Below, in pieces: positions 12,352 to 25,859 of a DNA stretch of 64,000 bases. Position 1 is the stretch's first letter. Each line of letters begins with the position of its first letter. The stretch comes from Dermanyssus gallinae (Eukaryota; Arthropoda; Arachnida; Mesostigmata; Dermanyssidae), in the NCBI GenBank assembly GCA_003439945.1, contig QVRM01001472.1:144439-208438 (forward strand). Direction: 5' to 3'. The position numbers and the translations under genes were made by a program. A model generated the notes under the pieces. It saw only the letters and a list, made by a program, of their open reading frames with translations. It was not told the DNA's origin and did no database searches.

Positions 12352-12376
12352 ATATATATATATATATATATATATG
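12295..12376. repeat. (TA)n microsatellite after the nuclear receptor
   Basis: About 80 bases of TA with a TGA interruption near 12348, lying 0.3 kb past the receptor stop codon. Confidence 0.9.
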
Positions 12377-12399
12377 TGTACGCGTTTTGCGAGCTCAAT

Positions 12400-15300
12400 C
12401 AAGCCACCCAGACAAATCTAAATCACCGTAGAAGTGATTCATCCTTAATGCAAGTGGTAGTTTATGTTCACGTACTCATCGACGAGTTGCACTAGAACTG
12501 TATTGACTAACGAACCCGCCCGTACGGTGCTTTCTTGAGATTGCCTCTGCTGATCCGGCAAACTGGCGACGCTGGCCCTGCACGCTAAACGGGCCCTGTG
12601 TGCGTTGTGTATATTGTATGCCACCAATATTTATTAACAACAATGAGTTGACAACGAAATAATAATAATAATACTAATGATAATCATCCTATTAATTTAC
12701 TCATTACGCAACCAAAGACGACGACAACAACGGTCCCGACAACAAACAGAATAGAAGTATGTTGTACACTGCATCCCTCTAGTCAGCCCGTTGGCCAGCC
12801 TAAAACTGTATGAACTGACGAAATGAGATAACTCCAGTCCATTCCATCGTCGTATTCCAGAAGGATATTTGTTTTTGTATGTCTAGTGGTAGTCGTTTGC
12901 GGACTCGAGAGATGCATTTTAGATGAGCGAATCTCAGACGCGTAACGAATTTGATGATTTCGATTAGCCCGTCTGCATCGGTCGGGCCATATAGTAGGTT
13001 ATGCATCTAAAAAGTTCCTCTGCCGTTTCGCGCTTCTTGGAAGGCCTATAGGAGAGCAGCCTATGCTTATAACTGTACTACATTACTTACTAAAATGGAT
13101 GTGTTTTTTTGGTCTCAGTGGCGTTTAGATTTCATCTCTCATAAGTGGCGGATTCGAATTGAATTATTGCATGGCGCTTACACAAACTCTGTGCAGTTTC
13201 TTTGCAAGATTGCACCTATCGCAACCTCAGTTAGATTGAGAACCCTCTCTCTCTCTCTTCCCCCCTCTCCTATTTAGTACTTCTTTTCTACAGTTCCACT
13301 AAATACTGCAGCAACTAGTCATATTGTGACTCTGAGTTGATGCGTTGATACGCCGTAGAAAATATTTATACTACCACTGATAAAAATAATCATAATAATA
13401 ATACCAATAAGGAAATTGTCGTGTCTGTGTGTATGCTCTGCAACTCTGCATGGATCTCATCATCACTACTACCTGATAACGGGTTGGGGATTTTTGACGG
13501 TGAGACGCAATAAACAAAAGGTTGATTTAACGTACTAACCGATACTAACTAATGATTTCACCAATGATAGTATTCATAGTAATGAGGACGACGACACAAT
13601 AACAATGACTAATGCTGGTGTCGACTGGACACAGGATGGTTCGACAGAGCAGCAACACGTTGACCTATGTAAAGGTGTATGTATTTATGTATGTATGTAT
13701 CTATCTACCTATCTATCTATGTAACGATGGCCCGCTAACGGACCAAGCGACATTGCAGCGAGACATGCATGCGAGAATGCAGTCTACCAAGTCATCGCCG
13801 ACATCGGCATATTCGGCGGCCTCTACGTAGCGCGCACGACCTTGAGCGTAACCACCGCCCTTATTCATTACCATTCGATTCATTGTTGCCAATAAACTCG
13901 CACGCAGCTGGGTAAACTCAGCGCTCAGCGGCGGCGACCACAACACACCTTCTACAACTACAGTTATGAATCGACTCCACTCGAGCTATTATATGAGCAG
14001 TGCCCTGACCACGACGCCCAACCGTCACAGGCTCGGCCTACAAGTTGAAGACAATCGGTCGCACAATTTTTGCCTAATACATTACACGTATTGCAATCAT
14101 TTCTGCCAATGCCAGAAAGGTAGACAGTAACACGACAACGGGACAGACTGTGAACAGCAGCAAAGCTATATGCATCATAACGATAGTGCACAACAATGAG
14201 AACGACAAACAACATGGCTATTGTTATGCTTCAGCGCGATTGGTCTCATTAAAACAATTTAAGTTATTATTATTATTATTATTATTGCAATGACGATCGA
14301 AAGCATAGCAGTGGCGATGACAAGTTTGAATATGATGAGTTTAACGATGTGTCTGTATTACCTGCGATACGATTGCTAGTCTTCATGACGGATGGTAAGA
14401 TAGGCGATTTGTGCTAGTTCCCTTGTGCATGGGCACGATGCAGCAGCAAGATGAACTTAGTTGACAGAACGCAATGTGGTGTCCACATGCACATAACAAC
14501 ACATTAAAGTGATGACAGGGTGCTTTATTCTGATTATTGATGTAAATATCCGATGGTACCAGGTGTTTTGTGTAATCGCGACGGCTATCGTAAGTTAAAT
14601 CAGTTCACAGGCGGGATAATTGGAATATATCCAGAACCTTACTTGCTAGCGTGTACGGCATTTCGGCATTATTCCGCTAGAAAGAGGCTCGCGCTGTTTT
14701 CTGCATAGGCAATTGGAGCCGAATTGTCCGCGGTGCTGATGCAAGTTTAACAAAAATATTTATATTTTCGGCTGTTTTGCCAATTTGAGGAGTTGGAATG
14801 CAGTTTTGTAGGAACTGCGGGTGAGTGGAAAATGTTGCTCAGTTAGATGCCCGTCGCGCGCGCCCTGTAATTGAGCCCGTTGGCCGCACCAACGCCAACT
14901 ATGGCGCATTACTGTCAAACTTAAGCTGTCGAATCCGACATGCAAACAACATTCAGCCCCTTTATGCGAAAACCAGAACCAATCCTCTCTGATTATAGTT
15001 ACCGACAATATTGATGGCAATGCTCATGGAAAATATAACTACAACGCTAATACTAATAGTTATAACGTTGATGATGAAAAATACAAATAATAATACTATG
15101 ATTAACAATTATCGTTATGATTATTAATGTTTTACTATTATAATATATATATATATATATTTTTTTTTTTTGCCAGATATCTGACAGCATTTATTTTTAT
15201 TCATCAATTGATATAACAATTTTGTGTAAGTGAAAGTGTTAATTTTTGTGATTATTATTATTAACATTGCTAGGCGTCACTGGTTACCTTTTCGGTTTGT

Positions 15301-17260
15301 TGTGGCCCCCGGTACAATGTCGGTTTAGTACGGTGAGAGCGATGGCTTGCCGTGGCGATCTCGGTTGTTCAATTCAGTGGCGGCCCGATGTCTATCGGCC
15401 TGAAGACCCGACTGAAGAAATCCCCTAGGCAACGTTTTCTAGGCTCTTAACCAGTGTCCTCATTCAACTGGTTGATTGAGTCGTAACCTGTGTCGACAAA
15501 CGATGTCATCGCGATGCCGTCGCGTTAACAAGCTGTGAAGCGGTGCGGGAAGCGGCTACCCTAGCCGCAACAGAAGGCAACGTAGCGTTGACACCTTCAC
15601 ACATCGGTAATCGCAATACACATGGACGGTTATACTTAACAATACTAACGAGTATAACATTATTAATACCATTATTCATTCTATTCATCCATCGCACACC
15701 ACCATCAGTGTCGGGGGGTAGTGTGACAATGCTGACCAGTAACTATACTACTACGATAAATAAAAATTATTATTATTATAATAATGACATGGGAAACGGT
15801 TCAGCTAGTATACGTATCTGGAAGGAAAAGCATCATACAAGCATACATGCACGCGTGATCAAGAATACCAATAATAAAATATGCTGAGGTGTTCACCAAA
15901 TAGGGTGAGTACTGCCAATGGCTTGGCTTCTTCCTTGAAACGCACGTATGAATCTCGAAATGTATCTTATTTTCCTTAACGTGACATTACTGTCATCCTT
16001 TTCACAGTCATTATGGCAGAATTAAGGCAGTTGTCAGATCGATATTTCATGAGCACCGAATGCATAGCGACAGGTGACGTGTGATACGGTGCTACCTACG
16101 TAGTAATCTGAGTGTACGAGTAGAGAATCGTATATTAAGAATCAAGCATGTGTTGTGACAGATCGACAGATCTTTCGCAGAGCTAGGTATTTATACGCAT
16201 AAATATAAAGGGCTAGCGTACTGCATTATATTGTCTACTATGCAACAGGCTTTTCATAGGTGTTCGTAACCCGTGTTTCCCCCTCTTAAGCACACATACT
16301 AGGGAGCACCTCTAATGCTAGGCCTATATATATATATATATATATATATCTGTCAATCGTCTAACAAAGGGCATGTCAACTGAGTACTCTTTTTGCCGTT
16401 TCAAACATTTCTTGTTGCCCCGCTATAAGCTTTGCATTAATATGTCTAGCTACTATAAAGATGTCTTAGACATCCATAAAAACTGGCAAAGCAAGGCCTT
16501 AAAATGACCAAAACAAAGACGTTGCCACCAAAGCCATCGTCATACATTGCCGGACAGGGCAATCCATCTGGTTGTGGAAACCAGGGGGATTCGGAAACAA
16601 CTACAAGATCCCCAACAAAGGAGCGCCCAGCAATAAAAACCTACAGAAATGTACGCAGTACGCCTATGACGTATTAATCACGCACGTGACTGAGTCGTTG
16701 TCAGAGGAGTTCTTCTCAACTAGACTTCAAACGACTTGAAGAAAAACGCTGCACGTCTGTCCACAATTGCACATTGACAGTGATTTCAAGCGTGTACAGA
16801 GACTTGGTAAGGTAAGTACGGGGTCTAGAAGTCTAGAGCAGACCCCTCGAGACCTCGGCCAATCGTAGTTAGGAACTTGATTAGACGTAAGCAGTATTCA
16901 GCTTAGCGCCACCACATGTCATGTATAAGTCATGTATAATCATTTAGTTTCACCATCATTATTCTTTTCACAAACTAGAACAACTGGCGTTAATGACAAG
17001 CAATAGTCATAAATCCATAAAGCACGATAATTGATAATAAGTCTAAATACGGCCGATCGCCTTGCCTTACAGACGATACTCAACAACAATAGACTTACTA
17101 TGATATCAACAACCAGGAAGACAAACCAAAAAAATCATAAACGAATGAAATACTCAAAAGCATACAGCCTCTGCACTAAGCAGATTGCCCAGGGGCTAGA
17201 TCAAAGACAATGTGCTTGTTGCATCGAAAGAAATAGAAGTAGATATTCATAATAAGTAAT
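12400..17260. other. Gene-poor spacer
   Basis: Scattered short frames only, with several ATT, AAT and TA simple repeats (14264-14286, 15143-15160, 16324-16350). I see no conserved domain, splice-consistent exon or transposon end in it. Confidence 0.5.
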
Positions 17261-17263
17261 AAT

Positions 17264-17265
<2 letters not shown>

Positions 17266-17314
<49 letters not shown>
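17266..17314. repeat. (TA)n tract bounded by inverted AGTACT
   Basis: The tract is flanked by agtact on one side and its mirror agtact/tagtact on the other, so the whole block is palindromic. Confidence 0.85.
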
Positions 17315-18356
17315 ATTTTGTTATAAAAGCCAGCCGGTAGATCTACAGGTTGAACTCCCTATAAATACATCAGTTCCTCCAGGCCTCTTCCCTTCGGAAG
17401 CGTGTCAAGAATCATTTTCGCGTTGCCGCCCTGAACTTCTACGGCGATGCGCTGCTTTAGGAACGCTCTCGATCATTTGTCCCCGCTCGACTTCTCCATA
17501 ATCTGGCCGATTGTCTGCGTTATGGCCACAGCCTCTCGTCCCCACACGACCGATGTCTTAATAATAACAATATGTGTATAGTAATTTGTTTAATCAAATA
17601 ACAAAGATTTTAATGAGCATAATAATGCAATATCAATAATAAAAATAATGTATGGAATTATATGGTAGTGCAGTAACTATGACTAGAGTAAAATAAAAAA
17701 AATTAAAACTGATAAATTAACAAGAGGGGGATGCCGATAGAAAAAGAAACTACGAGGGGGGAAACAACAATTCTAATGCTTCTCTTGAAGTCCGAAAAAT
17801 CGGCAATGGCAGGAGGATTTTTTTTCCAAACAAAAACTGATTGATGACGTGGTTCATTCTCAAGAAAACATGTTGGCAGAAAATTATTAGCGATGTAAAT
17901 CGCCTGGTTCGTAGGGGGGCATGGTGCAAAAAAAAGCAAAAAAAAGAAAAGAATGCTCGAAGGCATGTGGATTTTTTCACAGTAAGAAACCCGTGCTCTT
18001 TAAATAGGAAGCCAATCGAGTATCTAGACTGTACCCAAATATAACGCGAATAGCCCTGTTTTGCAGAGAATGAAGTTCTCAAGATGACACTTTGGTAAGT
18101 CTCACCTCAATCCACAGCACTGTAGCAGAGGTGAGCTCTACTAGTGCCTTATACACCAAGACGAAAATAGGGATTTGAAGCCCCCGAACTCAAAGATAGA
18201 CGAGTGCAGCAACAGCAGGTGCAAATTTATATTATGTTATATGTTAGTGTGGCTGCGGCATACGCTCATTAAAGAGTAATCCTACCTACACCAGGCAAAT
18301 ATTCGGGGACAGCTCTCGTAGGGTACCATCCATTACAAAGTCGCCCCAGGATAAGG

Positions 18357-18620
18357 CTATGGAAAAGTGGGACGTGCAACCAAAAGTACAACCTGGGCTG
18401 TCATGGCTTCGTTCACCATGTTAACAGATAATAACCCTGCCAGGCTAAAACCAGCTCGCGGGTTATCTTTAGATAAAGGAACAAGTAGAGTGCACTCGTC
18501 AGCATAAGATACCGCGCGTATACAGGAAAGCCTATCTAGGCTCCGTAGAGCAATACTGATATAAAGTATAAACAGGAAAGGCCTCTTGAAGTATCCCAAG
18601 GCGCATAGAAAACTGGCTGG
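18357..18620 (-). pseudogene. Decayed LINE reverse transcriptase fragment
   Basis: The minus-strand frame reads FLFILYISIALRSL, then VSYADECTLLVPLS. This matches the segment around the catalytic box of jockey/CR1-type reverse transcriptases, with YADD changed to YADE. Frames before and after it are broken. Related sequence probably extends to about 18730 and down to about 18000 without a continuous frame. Confidence 0.5.
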
Positions 18621-19395
18621 AGGTGGCCGATTGGCTCCTCATAGTGATTAACCGATCCTGAAGATACGACCGAAACCAAGAACAATCACCCGCCGATTAT
18701 CTAAACCTAGGGATCGATTGATTAAAATCAAAATTTCAAAATTGGCACAGTCGAAAACTTGCTAATATTGACAGCAATTTCGAGACATCCGCTACTCTGC
18801 ACGTCAAACTCAAGGATGGTTTAGTAGATAAAAGCATTAGCGGTCTCGGTAGATTTCCTCGCACAAAAACCAAATTGTCTTAGCGAAATTAACAGAATAA
18901 TGTGTCGAAAGTTGCGAAGATGAAAATGCAATTCTTATTTTTTTTGGAAAGTACTCTAGTAGCCGCGCTTTTTAGGTTGGTGTTGCATTTGTAGGTTACT
19001 TGAATTACAGTAAGTGGTGAAATATGTCAAAGTTGGAAGGGGAGGTAGAAGGCCGTGCACGGGCTCGAGGAAAGGGGAAGACCAACTGTTTGATCGCCAA
19101 TAGTCGCAAAATGTTGTGCCAGAGTAGAACAGTCTGCAGATTGCAATGCGAAAAGCAGTATCCGCGTCGACGGGCCACCACGGGTATTGCCTCGAAAAGC
19201 TTCAACTGGCGACGGAAAAATATTGACATCATATACCTCAATAAAATCGAAAACATAAACAATAACACCATCGCCATCCCTAGAAGCATGCGAGGAAGCG
19301 AAACGCCTGTAACCCTCAATATAGTATAGACGCCCTTCGTGGGCACGAAACCACGATTCAGATATTAAAACAAAGTCCGGGTAATGACTCTAATT

Positions 19396-19435
19396 AAAAG
19401 AAAGCTGCTTGTATAATCACAAGCAGCTTTCTTTT
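19396..19435. repeat. Perfect 17-bp hairpin
   Basis: The arm aaaagaaagctgcttgt at 19396-19412 pairs exactly with 19419-19435 across a 6-base loop. It is intergenic and not part of a recognised element. Confidence 0.85.
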
Positions 19436-19510
19436 CATTCATATTAAACGCATTTAAAATATAGAAACTTTTTATGTCAGGATTTTCGTAAAAGCATCCA
19501 GTAGATTTTT

Positions 19511-19641
19511 TTGGCAAATATGATCAATGTTTATGGCAAGTATGATCAATGTTTATGGCAATATGATCAATGTTTATGGCAAGTATGATCATGTTTATGG
19601 CAAGTATGATCAATGTTTATGGCAAATATGATCAATGTTTA
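19511..19641. repeat. 22-bp minisatellite, about six units
   Basis: The repeating core is tgatcaatgtttatggca followed by agta, aata or ata. Units differ by one or two bases, mostly single-base deletions. Confidence 0.85.
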
Positions 19642-20039
19642 TACTATTAAGATTTAATCAATGTATAACCTATATCTTAAAAGTATAAGCTATTTACCTC
19701 AAATCAACAATTATCATTGTTCTTATATTATCAATAACTTCACCATGTTACCTACTTGACAAAATGTAGTAAAGCTTAACTCCGCACAGAATATTTAACA
19801 CGCTATAGAGAAGAATAAACGGTGAATAATTTTGTAATAATAATCGGCGCAGTAAGTTGAAGAACTTGAGTTTTGGATAATTGTATCTTATGTAACGATG
19901 TATTCACGTATACCACAAGTTTTAAATCTCCGTTAATATAGGAGCATGACATGTAATTTTGCAAGACAACCAGTACTTCTATATAAGTTCCATAAGTTTC
20001 TTCGTGCCAACCGCACTCGAAGCAACACAAACTGAACCA

Positions 20040-23000
20040 CAGAAAAAGCGATTAATGCGGCCATCTGGTGGACGGGCCGAGACCGCAGTCTGCCAGTGGC
20101 CGTGCAGGGCGACGGCCCAGGGTCTGCCTGGATTGACATACACGACACGGCAGTATTTTATACATGTTATTTCTTACCCAACAAAGAAACAGACGAGTTC
20201 TCAAGTTTTGTGGACACTCTAGGTACAATCACTGAAAAGACGACAAATTGTAGTAACAGGAGACTTCAACCAGTATAGTATGGGGAAGCCGATCAACAAC
20301 GGAGAGAGGCCGTATCCTAGAGAACTGGGCCGCGAAGGCGGGTTTATCAGTGGGGAATAGGGGGACCGCTCCGACCTTCTCCCGAGGGACGCAGACCTCC
20401 CACATAGACCTTACCTTCGCCAACGACGGAAAACTGCCTCTAATACCGGAGTGGGCAGTGCCCGAAAAAGAAGAGTCCCTAAGTGACCACCGCTACATCT
20501 ACTTCACCTACACCCTTCCCAAACGAGCTGCAGTTAACGCAAGACCTCGTCGTACGTGGCAGATGCGAAGACTGGACAAGAAGAAACTGGTCTCCGTCCT
20601 GGACCAATGCGCTGCCCAATGAGGACCCAGCGGTCCGGAGGCAGACCAGGTAGCAAAATCGCTTACGACGGTTTGCAAGGCGGCGGGGCTCTCTTCCAGA
20701 GGATCAGGCAGCCGGCCCTCCATGAGCTGGTGGAACGACGATATAGATGCGCCGCGATGGATATGCATTAGGGCAAATAGAACCCTAACACGGTGGCTAA
20801 GTTCGGCCCCTCCATGAAGAGGGCTCAGGCCCTGTGAACGACGAAGAGCGTGCCGGACGCCCGAGCACTTCAACAACAGACGAAAAAATTAATGAAGTGG
20901 AGAAAATGGTATTGGCCAATCGTCGAATCACCGTTAGAGAAGTTGCTGAGGACCTAAACATATCGATTGGCTCGTGCCATTCGATTTTTATCAATGATTT
21001 GGGCATGAGACGGGTCGCCGCGAAATTCGTACCAAAATTGCTCAATTGCGACCAAAAACAGCATCGCATGAACATTGCTAATGAGATGTTGGACTCTGTC
21101 CGCGACGACCCAAATTTGCTCCAGAGGGTCATAACTGGTGACGAATCGTGGGTTTATGGTTATGACGTGGAAACCAAAGCTCAATCATCTCAATGGAAGC
21201 TGCCGCACGAACCAAGACCGAAAAAAGCGCGCCAAGTTCGGTCGAATGTGAAAGTTTTGCTGACAGTTTTCTTCGATTGCAGGGGCGTGGTGCATCATGA
21301 GTTCTTGCCACAGGGTAGAACGGTCAATAAGGAATATTACCTGTAAGTTATGCGCAATTTGCGCGAAGCAATCCGCCAGAAACGCCCGGATTTGTGGAAG
21401 AACAAAAATTGGCTTTTGCACCACGATAACGCCCCTGCTCACACATCGTTGCTTGTGCGCGAGTTTTTGGCCAAAAACAACACACTAATGATGCCGCAGC
21501 CACCGTATTCCCAGATCTGCCCCCCTGTGACTTTTTCTTGTTCCCTAAACTGAAGAGGCCCATGAAAGGACGACGTTAATAGGGAAAAACGGCGATCTCT
21601 CAGGACCCTAATCTGCAAAGCCAGGGAGGGCGTTTGGAAGGAGCTGGTGGAGGCGGTGGAAGTAGATCCCTGGGGGTTGCCATACAGAGTAGTAATGGAG
21701 AGGCTACGACGTCCGTCCCCGCCCGTCCCACCAGAACAGATAGAAGCCGCGGTCGCGGCACTTCTCCCCTGCCAGACGAGGCGCCCACCCGACAACATTG
21801 TAGTGCGCCCCGATGATATTTCGCCGCTCACACTGACGGATGTAGCCGCGCGCGAGAGCGGCTGGATCCTGGCAAGTCTCTGGGACCTGACGGGATCCCA
21901 CCGGAGGAACTGCGCCTGCTCGCGGAGCGGTACCCTGGAAAGGTGGCGACCCTCGTCACCCGACTGCTCGAGGAAGGCCATGAAGTCTCTTTGAACAAAA
22001 TCGTTCGTGCTTTTAATTATCTTAGATGTTTGCAACGCTTTTAATACAGCTAATTAGGGGGAGCAATAATGACAGCGCTGGAGCGGCGGGGTATATCGCC
22101 CTACCTCCGCTGAATCATAGCTTCCTACCTGCAGGACAGGACACTCAAAGCAGCGGAAAACGAATACGAGATGATCGCCGGCGTCCTTCGGCCGGCTCTC
22201 TGAAGCATTGCCTACGATAAAGTCCTGAGACTAAAGGGGCTACCAGAAGGGGTCGAAACCCTGGCCTATACAGACGACCTTGCGCTGCTGGTTACTGCCC
22301 GACGGGAATCCATGCTTGAATGGTCGGCGAATGCCGCTCTCGAAACGGTAAGAATGGATGCAGGATCATTAACTCTAACTTGATTCGTCTAAGACCGAAG
22401 CTATATATCTAACCGAAAGGAAGAGGACAAGGGGCCTACGCCTGACGGGAACCTTAACTTAGCGCAGGCAATGGAGGCTACCCTGGCGGCGTAAAGTAGT
22501 GAACTGGGGCGTGAACGAGTGGAGTAGACCCCTCCCCGGCGACACTTACAGGTACATCGACACGCCAACGTATACCTTACCTACGACGCTGGTACGAAGA
22601 GCGACGAAGGGACCTTTCGTACAGTACAACACAGGTACTCATCGGGCATGGGCAGTTCCAGACCTACATGATGCGCATAAGCAAGGCCGCAACGGGCTTC
22701 TGCGCCCTCTGCACCTCAAGCAACGCGGACGACGTCGAAGCACACAATAGCGCACTGTGCGGCCCTTGCGAGTGCTAGGGTCTCGACAAAACCAGAGCTG
22801 GCTCGGAGAGCCCCGCAGTCTAACGTGGGCTACATAATAAAATACGCGACCAGGGATGGGCCTACCTAGATGCCATCATGAAAAGGAGACTGGCCCTGAA
22901 AACAGCCAGACGGGCTAGGTTGTAGAGAGGCCTCAATCGAGACGATCGAGAGGAGGTGCCGAGGGAGGGAGAAGATGGAGCAGCGAGGCCCTCTAGAGGA

Positions 23001-23163
23001 TCTCGACGCATCTTCCCAGGACGAGCAAGCATTGGAACAGCAGCGCAAGTGCATAACGCATTTCCCAGGCCTTCCAAAAAAAGCACCTTGGGTTTTCCTT
23101 ACAAAATACACTTATGCTAGAGCGTACAGAAACAGCGTCTGCCTCGGGTGCGCCATCTTGTAA
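20040..23163 (+). mobile_element. R1-clade LINE, degenerate, interrupted by a mariner fragment
   Basis: Parts in order: an endonuclease domain (about 20040-20820, with VTGDFN near 20255, HIDLTFAND near 20400 and SDHRYIYFTYTL near 20480); an internal block of mariner sequence (20833-21578); the linker before the reverse transcriptase (DPWGLPYRVVMERLR near 21660); the catalytic box LAYTDDLALLVTAR near 22265; and the C-terminal knuckle region (FQTYMMRISK, then CALCTSS near 22650-22730). Stops and frameshifts break every domain, so the element is dead. The order and motifs are those of R1/TRAS-like LINEs. Confidence 0.7.
20833..21578 (+). pseudogene. Internal mariner transposase fragment without terminal repeats
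   Basis: This 746-base block is nearly identical to the middle of the complete mariner at 42493-43813 (corresponding to 43456-42710, opposite strand). It runs from VNDEERAGRPSTSTT to KRPMKGRR. It carries a C-to-T change giving a stop after EYYL (21343-21345) and a one-base deletion near 21510 that ruins the final catalytic motif. Neither terminal repeat is present; both edges abut R1 sequence directly. Confidence 0.85.
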
Positions 23164-23494
23164 AATATATTATATAAAGCTCTATCATATACTGTTCTAG
23201 AGTCTGAGTAACTATACGACATTATGATTTAGGCGAGGATGTGTCCTGGCGCAGTTCCTCTTTTCCGCAATCTATTTCCCCTTGTTCTGACTTTTTGCTA
23301 AATACTGATAGTAATAAAAATGATAATGAATAATGACGTAAAGTTATTATTAGATAATTTTTATATTTATTCCTAATAATCGCATTGATTATTATTTGTA
23401 TTTATATTATCGCGTTCTTTACAGGCACACGACAAGTGTGTTAAAATCAATTGCCTACTTGTTGACACCAACAGGGGTATTGCTAAACAATATA

Positions 23495-23529
<35 letters not shown>

Positions 23530-23909
23530 TCGGAGTGGACGCGCGACTAGACGCAAATTTACAGATGTTCTCTTGTATGCTGGTTGCGGCGTGCAGTCTA
23601 CAACACTTTAGGTAAATAAAAAATAAAAAAAGCGGCAGACAGCTACCGGGCCGTTAATTCTTAGACAGTTCTTAACCAAGGTTGATTTAGTGGGCTACGC
23701 AACAATCAATTGGCTCCAACCGTGGAAAATCCAACTTAACGCTGACTTGCGCGATGAGGGCGCCATTAACTAGCTTTGGAGACTTTAGCTATCATCGGTA
23801 TACAGCTCATTGACCCTGTGTACAGCCGTCAGGCAATCATCACATGTGTTCAAGTGTAGAATTTGGCCTCCAAAATGAAATCCATTATGTGGGAATGCAA
23901 TTTTTGGGG

Positions 23910-23960
<51 letters not shown>

Positions 23961-25080
23961 ATAGTTGAATTAGTAGTACTCAAAGCACTATGATTATCAA
24001 ATCCGCTGGACATCGTACTTGCTGATGGCTCGGGCGATCAGGTGCACATTTGTAGAGCACCTGTCTGGTAGTCACACGGTATACGGAACGTTCATGCATA
24101 TTTGTAGATTGCAACAAAACATATTTGATTAGAATACTCCGCGACCTGCAAGCTATAAAAGTGTTTATAGAATATGCAATGGCTTTGAGAGTCACATAAA
24201 TTTGCTCTTTGATATTATTCCTTCTCCAAAGACTGTTGGTGTAAAAAGTCAACAACACAGTAGACCAGCCATTCAGATGAGACTGCCTAAAATTATACGT
24301 AAAATAAAATAACTAAACACAGCTGCATTGCTATTCTAATTGCACGTTTGTAATGCACTAAATGCTTAAAGTAATTACTGGAGTTCCAGAACAACCTAAG
24401 TTAAATTACAAGACGAGCAAAATTCAAACATTCTGACAAAATAATACTAGTCGGAGGGAACAGCCGTGTCCTAGCTACCACAGGCAACACGCATTATAAT
24501 TACATCCTAACTGTCAATCCATCGGCTTATAGCAAGCACTTTGCAGTTGTATTGAATCTGCAACGCATACTATTTATTTAACCACCGCTAACCAACGCTT
24601 ATCAGGCGAGTAGGCGAAACAATCTCCTGCTATCCATCTGCAAACGAAAGGGAGGGCGAAGAAGCGGATCCGAACAACTACAGGGGCAACGTGCGCAAGG
24701 GGATCCCCTACAAGATTGCACGCTCCGAAGCGAGTGCCAAATCTTGATCCCACCGATGGTTGCAGGCACGACGACGTGGCAGTGGCCGCGGTTGAGGTAA
24801 AAAGATGACTGATGCGTTACCCACTTCAGCGATATGAAAAATGATTCCACACCTCGTTACACTTGCGTAGAACAGATGTTCAGCACCAGATTCAGGACCA
24901 TTGGGTCGTTGAGTGTCGTGCGTCCAGGGCACCCTTTTGGCGCGGCGAGGGTTTCCGAATCGTGACTTTGAAAATTCCCGAGATGCTTGCTGGCGAAACC
25001 TTCCGTTCTTTAATGAGCTCAGACTGCGTCGTTTGCGTCTGCGTGGCACTGTTTTCTGTGGCACGTAATTGTACGAGTGA
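23164..25080. other. Spacer without a recognisable gene
   Basis: Apart from two (TA)n tracts it holds only short frames with no domain signature. The long minus-strand frame that crosses 24708-25379 runs through the SINE that follows and is not believed. Confidence 0.4.
23910..23958. repeat. (TA)n microsatellite
   Basis: About 48 bases of uninterrupted TA in the spacer between the two host genes. Confidence 0.9.
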
Positions 25081-25084
25081 AAAA

Positions 25085-25260
25085 TAACCGAGCAAGATGG
25101 CTTAGTGGCAAAAGCCTTTGCCTTGCATTCGGGAGGCCTGAGTTCGAGACCCAGATCGGCCACTCCTAAATTGGTTTTCATGGTTCCCAATTTAACAAGG
25201 TGAATGCCAGAGTGGATTAAAAATCGACCATTATCGGAAAAAAACGGGGAGCACAGATGT
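25085..25260 (+). mobile_element. tRNA-derived SINE, second family
   Basis: The head looks like a tRNA: box A TGGCTTAGTGGC near 25100 and box B GAGTTCGAGACC near 25141-25152, spaced as in tRNA genes. The body is unrelated to tRNA (atttggttttcatgg-like, then gaatgccagagtgg). The right end is uncertain, and no target-site duplication was found. An ordinary tRNA gene is unlikely because the acceptor arms do not pair. Confidence 0.55.
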
Positions 25261-25859
25261 CTCAGTAAGAAGAGATGGTGGATTACCATCCAACCCCGAT
25301 TACGTAAAAAAAAAGCCATTCTCGCAGGAACCACACTGACGGTGCACCACGAACTCTGTGAAAATGCAGGTGAAAACAAAAAGTCCTTTCTAGAAAAGCA
25401 ACAGCTATTCGCGTCGTTGGCCCGTCACGGCATTCATATATATGGAGTAAGTAAATCATATCATGGATCAGCGGTTGTACTCCAAATTGCTACCTCCTGT
25501 CACATTGTGTGTCCTGCCACAAAATACTGGTAGCCCTATTAGCATTGGCTGGTGCTTAGCATTAGGCCAAACTTGTATGCATAGGTTGCTTGTGGGCGGC
25601 GTACGTTCGAGTGGGATTTGCACTCTGGCATTCGGGGGGCTTTTGCAAACTCCCTCGTTTCGTCCGATAGGCTTCGGCTCTCACCAGAAACAACTTCAAT
25701 ACGTGCCTATATGATCTGTTTCGGTCGATGCCTACCAGGGAAGATGTGTTGAGCCACTTAGGCTCATCCATTTCATGGTTTCGCTTTGTTCCTCCGCAAT
25801 CGGCTAATCGACTCGAGTGATAACAAAAAACGGCTAGGGCATGAGTGCGATCCACGGTA

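Noticed and set aside
19024..19329. 101-codon basic protein frame
   Set aside because: There is an equally long frame on the opposite strand, no recognised domain and no splice context.
24708..25379. 223-codon minus-strand frame
   Set aside because: It runs through a tRNA-derived SINE and shows no family resemblance.
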